This document shows positions 56,306-64,000 of a stretch of DNA of 64,000 bases, in pieces. This DNA comes from Ipomoea triloba (Eukaryota > Streptophyta > Magnoliopsida > Solanales > Convolvulaceae): NCBI RefSeq assembly GCF_003576645.1, contig NC_044925.1:11535990-11599989 (forward strand), written 5' to 3'. The position numbers and the translations under genes are program-made. The first letter of the stretch is position 1. Every line of letters begins with the position of its first letter. The notes under the pieces are model-generated. The model made no database searches. It worked only from the letters and a program-made list of their open reading frames with translations, and was not told where the DNA came from.

Positions 56306-59300
56306 ATGAAGACTTTCATGACAATGATAATGAATCAAATGAGCAAGTTGCAAACCGAAGTGGAAAGTATGCGGACTCAACAACAAAGTGGGGGAGCCCA
56401 AGGTTCGAACCAAGCCTCCTCTTCTAGTGGTAAGCTACCGGCTAACACCGAAAATCCAAGAAATCATGTGAATGCAATCACCACTAGGAGTGGGAAGGCT
56501 TTAAAGGATCCACCATACCCAACCAATGACAAAGAGCTTGAGACAGAGAATGAGAAAAATGAGAGTGAACAAGAGAAAGAAGAAGTGGAAATACAAGACA
56601 TTCTTGAGAGTGACAATGAGGAGGAGCCTATCATTCAAAGAGACAAAGCAAAAGGGAAGGCTCCTATGCAAGTTGAAAGTGATGAGAACAAGAAGGGTGC
56701 ACCAAAGGGCAAGCAAACACATGACTCGGTTATCCCATGTAACTTCCTACCATTTCCACAAAGGTTGTGGAAGTTAAAAGATACCGAGAGAGAAAACAAA
56801 TTCAAGATGATGTTGGACAAGCTTGACATATCTATGCCCTTTGTTGATGCCGTTACTCAAATTCCTTCTTACAAAAAATTCTTGAAGGACATTTTGAGTA
56901 ACAAGAAGAAGTTGGAAAAGAGTGCGGTGGTTGATATGAGTGAAGGAGCTTTGACATGTGCCGTTCTCCAAAAACATTTGCCACCGAAGTTGAAAGATCC
57001 CGGGAGCTTTGCTATTCCATGCATTGTGGGAGGATTTGTTGTAGGCCGTGCCTTATGTGATCTTGGAGCTAGTGTGAGCCTCATGCCGTACTCCCTTTGC
57101 CAGAGGCTCAATCTCGGTGAACCTAAGCCTACCACAATGACTCTCCAAATGGCGGACCGTTCAATCAAGCGTCCGGTTGGTGTGCTAGAGGATATCCCGG
57201 TCATGATTGATCAATATGTCATTCCGGGAGACTTCGTGATTCTAGACATTGAGGAGGATACCAAGGTCCCCATTATCCTTGGTAGGCCTTTCTTAGCCAT
57301 CGCCGGAACCATCATAGATGTGAAAAGAGGCAAGCTCGTGATGGAAGTGGCCGAACATAAGATTGAGTTCGATATATTCAAAATGGCCAAGCACCAACCT
57401 TCTTATGTGGATGAATGCAATATGGTGGAGATGATAGAAGGGTGCGTTAATGAAGCAAGAATGGCCCAATGGGAGGAAATGGGAGAGCTATGCATTGAGG
57501 AGGAGGACATTGGAGAACCATGCACCTTGGAGGATGAGGTGGAGGAGCTATATGCCACATGTGATCCAATTGGGGAGGAGCCACCTCCCAAGGTAGAACT
57601 CAAGCCCTTGCCTCCCAACCTTCGGTATGAATTTCTTGACTCTAACTTTTCATTTCCCGTGATAGTTTATGCTTCTTTGAAAAATGATGAAATAAAGAAA
57701 TTGCTTGATGTGCTAAAAAGACATAGAAGGGTGATTGGGTATGAGATTGGGGATCTAATTGGCATTGACCAGAAGTATTGTTTGCATAGAATCTATCTTG
57801 AGGACGATGCCAAGCCCACCGTGGAACCTCTTAGGAGGTTGAACCCCAATCTCAAAGATGTGGTCAAAAAGGAAATAATGAAATTGCTTGAAGCCGACGT
57901 CATCTACCCTATTTCGGATAGCAAATGGGTTAGTCCCATTTATGTTGTACCGAAAAAGGGCGGAATGACGGTCATTGAGAATGAAAATAATGAATTGATC
58001 CCTACTAGACTTGTTACCGGGCACCGGATGTGCATTGATTATAGAATGCTTAACAAGTCTACTAGGAAGGACCACTACCCTCTCCCCTTCATTGACCAAT
58101 TGCTTGAAAGAATGTCTTGCAACAAATATTTTTGATTCCTAGATGGTTTTTCAGGGTATTTCCAGATTTCAATCCACCTAGATGATCAAGAAATGACCAC
58201 GTTCACATGTCAATATGGCACCTATGCATTCAAAAGGATGTCATTTGGCTTGTGTAACGCGCCGACAACCTTCCAAAGATGCATGATGGCAATCTTCTCC
58301 GAGCTTGTGGAGGAGATAATGGAAGTATTCATGGATGACTTCTCCGTCTATGGGAGGTCATTTGATGAATGCTTAGCCAATCTTGACAGAGTCTTATGCC
58401 GGTGCCAAGAGGTCAATCTCGTGCTTAATTGGGAAAAGTGCCACTTCATGGCCACGGAGGGCATAGTTCTAGGGCACAAGATATCTGAAAGAGGAATAGA
58501 AGTGGACCCGGCAAAAATTGAAGTAATTGCTAAGTTGCCACCACCAAGCACCGTGAAAGGAGTGAGGAGTTTCCTTGGGCATGCCGGGTTCTATAGACGG
58601 TTCATAAAAGATTTTTCAAAGCATGCCAAGCCCCTCACGCACTTACTTGCCAAGGATGTGTCGTTCCACTTTGATGATTCTTGTGTGGTTGCATTTGAGA
58701 GATTGAAGGAGGCCCTGTGTAATGCTCCAATCATTCAACCCCCCGACTAGACCTTACCTTTTGAGTTGATGTGCGATGCAAGCGATTATGCGGTTGGGGT
58801 GGTTTTGTGTCAAAAGAGAGGAAGGAACTACCATGTGATCCACTATGCTAGCCACACGTTGGATGAAGCTCAAGTCAATTATGCAACAACCGAGAAGGAG
58901 CTCCTAGCGGTGGTGTTTGCTATGGATAAGTTTAGATCATATTTGATTGGGAGCAAAGTGATAGTGCACACCGACCACGCCGCCTTGAGATACTTGTTCC
59001 AAAAGAAAGATGCTAAACCAAGATTGATTCGTTGGGTCCTACTTCTACAAGAGTTTGATTTGGAGATCCGAGATAAGAAGGGCACCGAGAATGTCGTGGC
59101 GGATCATTTGTCAAGATTAAAGGGCTGGAGAAGTGATGAGCTACCCATTGATGACACTTTTAGAGGAGAGACTCTCTTTATCCTAACCAAGCTTGGAAAG
59201 GATTATGTGCCGTGGTTCGCCGACATTGTGAATTATCTTGTGAGCGGCTACATTCCTAAGGACTTCAGTTACAACAAGAGGAAGAGATTCTTGCATGATG

Positions 59301-60511
59301 TTAGAGACTACTTTTGGGATGAGCCCCTGTTGTTCAAGAGATGTGTAGATGGCATTGTAAGGAGATGTGTTCCGAAAGAAGAGTTCGTGAGTGTGATGAC
59401 TCATTGCCACTCCTCACCTTACGGGGGGCATATGAGTGCCGACAGGACTGCTTTGAAGATTCTACAATCGGGTTTGTATTGGCCAAGTCTATTTGCTACA
59501 TCCAAGGAGTTTGTGCGTACTTGTGACAACTGTCAACGGACCGGAGCAATTGGGAGAAGGCATGAGATGCCTCAAAAAAGAATCCTTGAAGTTGAGATCT
59601 TTGATGTTTGGGGGATGGACTTCATGGGTCCTTTCCCTTCTTCCTTTGGTAATGAATACATCTTGGTGGTGGTAGATTATGTTTCAAAGTGGATAGAAGC
59701 AGTGGCAACCCCTAGAAATGATGCAAAGATCGTGCTTAAGTTTGTCAAGAAGAACATTTTCTCAAGATTTGGCATGCCGAGGGCCTTCATAACCGACAAT
59801 GGAACTCATTTTTGTAACAAGCTCTTGGAGAAGGTCCTACAAAAGTATGGGATCCACCACCGACTCTCTACGCCCTACCATTCTCAAACATGTGGGCAAG
59901 TGGAGTTGGCAAACCGTGAAATCAAATCAATTTTGGAAAAGGTGGTCGGTCCTATAAGGAAAGATTGGTCTCTCAAGCTTGATGATGCACTATGGGCACT
60001 TAGAACCGCTTTCAAGACTCCTATTGGGGTGTCTCCTTTTAAGCTTGTGTTCGGGAAATCATGTCACTTGCCCGTTGAATACGAACACAAGGCTTATTGG
60101 GCGATCTCAAGGTTGAATTTGGATGAAAACTTAGCAAGGGAGAAGCGGTTGTTGAAGTTGAATGAGCTGGAAGAGTTTAGAATGGACGCGTATGAAAACG
60201 CGAAGATCTACAAGGAGAGAACCAAGTACTTCCATGACAAAAGAATCTTGAGAAGAAATTTTGAACCCGGGGACCAAGTGCTACTTTACAATTCAAGACT
60301 CAAGTTGTTCCCCGGGAAACTCAAATCAAGGTGGTCGGGCCCTTTCCAAGTGGTAGAACATTACCCATCGGGCGCCGTTGCAATTATTGGAAAGTCTGGA
60401 GACCATATCATGGTCAATGGACAAAGGTTGAATCTATTCAATGTCCCGGAATCAATGGTGAAGGAAGCTCATGCCGTGTGGGATCTCTTTATTCCCACAT
60501 ACACCACTTGA
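56306..60511 (+). pseudogene. Athila-type pol (protease, RT, RNase H, integrase), two stops
   Basis: One continuous frame of about 1,400 codons with two in-frame stops: TGA at 58133-58135, where relatives have a different residue before FLDG, and TAG at 58748-58750, likely from a tryptophan codon. Domains: a charged gag-pol linker; aspartic protease ALCDLGASVSLMP (about 57047-57085); RT with EPLRRLNPNLKD (57820), the Athila-specific spacer after VVPKKGGMTV, FLDGFSGY (58136), FGLCNAPTTFQRCM and catalytic VFMDDFSVYG (about 58325-58355); RNase [14 protein letters not shown] (58769), [11 protein letters not shown] and [11 protein letters not shown]; integrase HHCC (about 59400-59540) and DDE core (MDFMGPFP 59618, ITDNGTHF 59790, [10 protein letters not shown] 59893). 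The close match to Athila spacing makes the lineage call strong. The tail ends before a TTCATGGGAGGCACC signature common downstream of this pol. Confidence 0.9.
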
Positions 60512-60942
60512 AGAACAAAAAGGTCGAGTCGAGCTAGCGACATTAAACTTAGCGCTTCATGGGAGGCACCCTATGTTATCTTACCTTCTTGCATTTTAAT
60601 TTTCTTGCATTTTCATTCCATGCCTTTACTTGCTTTCATTTTGTTTTGAAAGAGTTAGAACTTGTCCCCAAGTGCTTTGGCACATATCTCTTGCATTTCA
60701 TAAGGTCTAAGGTGTTGCATTGCATTGGGGTTGCAAGTTGATTGCTTTTGGGTGGTTTAAATTGCAAAATTTGAGTGAGGATTGATCTTAAATGCATTGA
60801 AGAGTGTTGGGGATGTTGGGAATTTGCATAAACTTGGTTGGTTGATGAGCTAAAATGTTTATAAGTTGTTTGGGGATGCATTGGTGTTGAAAACATGGCT
60901 TTTAGTACAAAAATCACAATTTTGGAATTTGAAGGAGGCCCC
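60512..60942 (+). other. Athila spacer between pol and the internal promoter
   Basis: Non-coding. It begins with the GAGCTAGCGACATTAAAC and GCTTCATGGGAGGCACC text usual after Athila/Tat pol. Confidence 0.5.
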
Positions 60943-61228
60943 AAACGGCCCCCTATACGGCCGTGTGCACGGCCGTATGAGAAATGGTGCATTCCAGCGA
61001 GTAATTGAGGTTCTAGAGACCTGGTATACGGCCTCCTATACTGCCGTATACCAGGCCGTTTGGATTTATGCACTTTCCAGTGCGTTTCGGCCATTCTAGG
61101 CGTCTGGCATACGGCTACTCATACGGCCGTATGCTAGGCCGTATCATTCCGCTCCCATTCCAGTGCGCAAGGCGCGAAAGAGGGGCCTGGTATACGGCCT
61201 CCCATACGGCCGTATACCTGGCCGTTTG
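60943..61228. promoter_or_regulatory. Four ACGGCC/GGCCGT palindromic modules
   Basis: Modules at 60943-60978, 61024-61062, 61108-61144 and 61190-61228 share half-site, central ATACGGCCGTAT-like palindrome and trailing GGCCGT half-site, as in the LTR. Spacers of about 45 bp include repeated CATTCCAG(T/C)G text. The last module ends 7 bp before a TATA box. Confidence 0.85.
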
Positions 61229-61235
61229 CCTGCTG

Positions 61236-61243
61236 TATATAAA
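61236..61243 (+). promoter_or_regulatory. TATA box of a candidate internal promoter
   Basis: TATATAAA is followed about 25-30 bp later by CAGCCAAACCCTAG and a CT-rich leader, the usual look of a plant transcription start and 5' UTR. Confidence 0.6.
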
Positions 61244-61398
61244 CAAAATTCTCCCCTTTTCAGCCAAACCCTAGTCCTCCCAACTCCAAAATCTCTCTCT
61301 ACCACTCTCCCCACCCAAACCCACGCCATTTTCTGCGAAAATCCTCCATTAAAGCTCCAAGGCTCAAGCTTCTTCTTCAATTTCTCTCCTTCCTACTC

Positions 61399-63020
61399 AT
61401 GGCTTCAAGGTTTGAATTCAAAATCTTTCACATTCTCTCCAAAATTTCTGAAATTTTTGCTTTCATGAACATATAGTTTTAATTTATGAGATTATTTGGT
61501 AGATTCTAGTTTACTTAACATGTTTCTAGTTATTAATTTCTCTTTTCATGTACATATGCTTCAATTTTGCTCTCATGGTGTTCATATTTACTTTTGAAGT
61601 TCTACATAGCACACTCACTTCCCCCAACTTGTTCTTATGTATATAATTTGATTTTGGAAGTGGGTGTTGCAATTTCTAAGCTTAGGAAACCTTGTATATG
61701 TTGTTTTCCTCAATTTTGCTGCATTTTTTGTCTTGTGAGCATCTGAAAAATCCAAAAAAAAAAAATCTGAAAATTCAAAAAAAAAAAATACTTTTTACCT
61801 TTTCTTTTTCTTTTTCAATTTTTAGCATAGAAATAGTAGAGAGGTGTGATTAGAATTAGTATTGAAGCCATGTTTTTGATAAATTCTTGTATATAGTTGA
61901 ATAGTTGAAGCCATGTCCTAACCCGTACACCGGCACTGGTATATTTCCTTTGGGCCTTGTTTGCAGACCACATCGCAAGAAATCTGCCGCGAAGAAACCC
62001 GCTGACACCATTCCACCCCTCTGGGGGCCGGCAGAAGTGACATTCCCTAACACTGACCATCAGGAACGCTATGCGTGGTTCAGAAAACAAAAGATCTACA
62101 CAAACTATGTCATTGATATGGATGTAGCAGAGCACTATGGAGTCAAAGATGAACTTTTGTCGATGACATAATTGCCAGAATGGAAGGCGTTACTAGTGGA
62201 TTTTCGAGAGATGACGCACACGGCCTTACTGCTTGAGGTCATGGCGACCCTACAGGTTCAAAGTTTTGATTTTCCCTCCACTCGCAACATATCATTCATA
62301 GCGGGGGGCTTAGCATTCCATTTGAGCGCAGACGAGATCAGTCAATATATGGGGATGGATGATATTCAAAATTTGGATGAGGATGCTATGGACTTAAGGG
62401 TTGTGACCCTCGAACAGCGGGGCAAACAGAGTCTTTGGGATGAATTGACCGATGAGGACACTGTATTCAAAACTTCCACAAGCCGGTCCTCCAGTTTCAC
62501 CAACGTGGCCCACAAGTTTATGCACCACGTTCTGACTCGTTCTGTTTGTGGCCGCCACGACTCCATTGGCGTCTTGACCCACCCTGACATGTTGTGCCTT
62601 TATGGAATGGTCAGACACCGCCGCGTCCACATGGGAATGGTCATCGCGCACTTGTTCCAAAACCAAGAGAAACCCAAGGTTAAGGGCCTATTCTTGGGCC
62701 CTTACCTTACCAGAATTCTGCGCAACACACAAAGGGTGCGCCTAACTCAGCCCAGTCGCGAAGGTGTACAAAAGATTACAGTGGAACTCATGGCTTCAAT
62801 GTATCAACAAATGCCACAAGCAAAGAGAGCTCGTGTTGAGCAAGGGCATCGTGGCCGAGCTGCGCCAGCGGAAGGAAAGAATGAAGATGAGCCCGTTGAG
62901 GACGCCCCTGCTGATGAGCCAATGAGGCTAAATTTTGAGCAACAAGTGTTAGCCCAACTGGGCACTATGCAGCTCCAGATGTGGCAGATTTCCCAGCAGG
63001 TGGGGCTGGTACAGACTTAG
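61399..63020 (+). pseudogene. Athila env-like gene (ATHILA ORF-1), spliced, one stop
   Basis: The gene downstream of pol matches the ATHILA ORF-1 family, a putative envelope-like or accessory protein of unproven function. A short exon with ATG at 61399-61409 (ATGGCTTCAAG) can splice over a 557-bp GT-AG intron (61410-61966; TTTGCAG acceptor) to the main exon 61967-63020, where the basic N-terminus RPHRKKSAAKKP is in frame. Main-exon landmarks include WGPAEVTFPN, HQERYAWFRKQKIY, ISFIAGGLAFHLSADEISQYMGM and RHRRVHMGMVIAHLF, then a hydrophilic Gln/Glu-rich tail. A TAA at 62169-62171 interrupts the frame. No clear transmembrane segment is seen. The splice model is inference from signals and frame. 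Confidence 0.68.
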
Positions 63021-64000
63021 CAGCACCACATCAATACCGGGGTGCAAACCCTGAACACGAGGGTCGATCATCTGGAGGGGGCAGTGACCCGCATTGAGGA
63101 GTATCAAGCCTGGCACCACAGCAAGTTTCCACCACCAGGGCCTCCCTACTGCCCCTATGACCCTTATGATGGACCCAGTCATTGATGCTTGCGAGGGTGT
63201 TGTTGCCCCTCCTTAAGACAAGATTTCTAAACTCTACCTTTTTTTCCATTTATGCACTTTTATTTGTTTTGCCTGAATCTTTGTACTTTCAATTTCTTTA
63301 GTTTACTTGCACTTGAACTCTTTCAATTCCAGTTATCTTTTCTTTTGGTGTTCTAGCTGTATTGGTGGTTCCCCCAATGTGTTTATCTTTGGTCCATCGA
63401 GGGCGATGGTTGGTTCTAGTGTGGGGGGGGGACCATTTTGTGGTTTGAATCTTGGGTTGTATATATAAATTTTTGCTTAATTTTTCTTGGATGATTCTTT
63501 GTGCATATTTCTTGGGTAATTACTTTCCTTGCATGAACTTATGAACACTTCCTTATTGTTGGTTGGTGGTTGTATGGCGGTACTTGTGCAATCTTACTTT
63601 TGATGGATGATTTGAAGCTAAACTTACGATTGATTCAGTCCCTTGCCAATAACTTTGTTTGCTTGTAAATAAATGAATAATTTTGATCCTGTGTGTTGTG
63701 CTTAGTTAGTGAAGGCTTATGTGAGATTCCGGTAACGGTTGCTTTGCTAGAACTTGCCCTATTACTCCCCAATGTGAAATCTTAGGAAATTGCATGACTT
63801 GAAATGATATAGGCCATTTTTGTTTAACCCTTAGCCTTAAAGCCTACCCTGTTAATATGTGTTTATCCCTAGTTGTCCCATTTTGAGCCTTTTGTTCATT
63901 TAATAAAGTGCTTAGCACTTGTTCCACTCTTATAATTGTTTTTCTTTGTTCACCCTTGCTAATTCACACTTTAGCCTTTAGCCAAAAATATAAAAAAAAT
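63021..64000 (+). other. Athila 3' untranslated region to window end
   Basis: Frame remnants of the env-like ORF continue to about 63180. A TCTAGTGTGGGGGGGG tract (63416-63431), of the kind common downstream of this ORF, is followed by T-rich non-coding DNA. The 3' LTR is not reached. Confidence 0.55.

Larger units (their letters stand above)
51803..64000 (+). mobile_element. Athila-type Ty3-gypsy retrotransposon (3' end beyond window)
   Basis: A 5' LTR of about 1.2 kb ends ...CATCACA (53057) and is followed by TTGCGCCGTTGCCGGGGA, matching the tRNA-Asp-type primer site of Athila elements with one mismatch. Gag, a long pol and an ATHILA ORF-1 (env-like) gene follow in order. No 3' LTR is reached by 64000. 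The region 52406-53602 appears to be a false assembly duplication, so real coordinates are about 1.2 kb shorter. Confidence 0.88.

Noticed and set aside
63416..63431. Polypurine tract marking the Athila 3' LTR start
   Set aside because: The sequence to its right does not match the 5' LTR region near 51.8 kb, so the LTR is probably beyond the window.

Overview
The window is repeat-dominated nuclear DNA from a flowering plant, most likely a eudicot. It is AT-rich, has spliced genes with GT-AG introns, and carries TA and TAA microsatellites. It contains every main plant transposon class: LINE, Ty1-copia, Ty3-gypsy/Athila, CACTA, Mutator-like and hAT-like MITEs, SINE-like units and Helitrons. The species cannot be fixed from the sequence alone. 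Only two ordinary host genes are clear: an intronless GT8/GATL glycosyltransferase on the minus strand (5092-6102) and a three-exon F-box/LRR gene on the plus strand (30350-32285).

Layout. 0-4.2 kb: a minus-strand LTR-like piece with a palindrome, a LINE reverse-transcriptase remnant, a 998-base N gap, a CACTA-like terminus and a copia-type LTR start. 5.1-6.9 kb: the GATL gene with a Mutator-like MITE in its 5' flank. 7.9-13.5 kb: short-repeat-rich DNA, another LTR, a degenerate protease-type transposon ORF and the right end of a CACTA element. 13.9-14.4 kb: a near-perfect fold-back MITE. 14.6-18.9 kb: a head-to-tail cluster of minus-strand Helitron ends. 18,934-29,998: an 11.1-kb Helitron with both termini, an RPA-like gene and a Rep/helicase gene, each broken by only a few lesions. 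30.3-32.3 kb: the F-box gene. 32.5-35.9 kb: a Mutator-like MITE, then a Tourist-like MITE split by a TAA microsatellite and a non-autonomous Helitron with tandem copies of its 5' end. 35,960-41,800: a complete copia element on the minus strand with young LTRs and a strongly decayed interior. 43-49.7 kb: a Helitron helicase tail, a promoter-like region, a copia RT/RNase H remnant and a hAT-like MITE holding a SINE-like unit. 49.9-51.8 kb: a copia gag-protease-integrase remnant. 51.8 kb to the window end: an Athila-type gypsy element with gag, pol and an env-like (ATHILA ORF-1) gene.

How the parts relate. The Helitron's RPA and Rep/helicase genes form a rolling-circle replication module. The non-autonomous Helitron ends around it are potential clients, although the Rep gene is now interrupted. 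The copia element appears to have moved after its own coding region had died. In the Athila element, 39-bp palindromic modules sit upstream of the LTR transcribed region and again upstream of an internal TATA box that would drive a spliced env-like ORF.

Assembly caution. Eleven exact tandem duplications, all 42 bp long but unrelated in sequence, occur at five places. Two single-N joins surround a 0.9-kb duplicate inside the Athila element. I read both as assembly artefacts, and they change the apparent gene structures.
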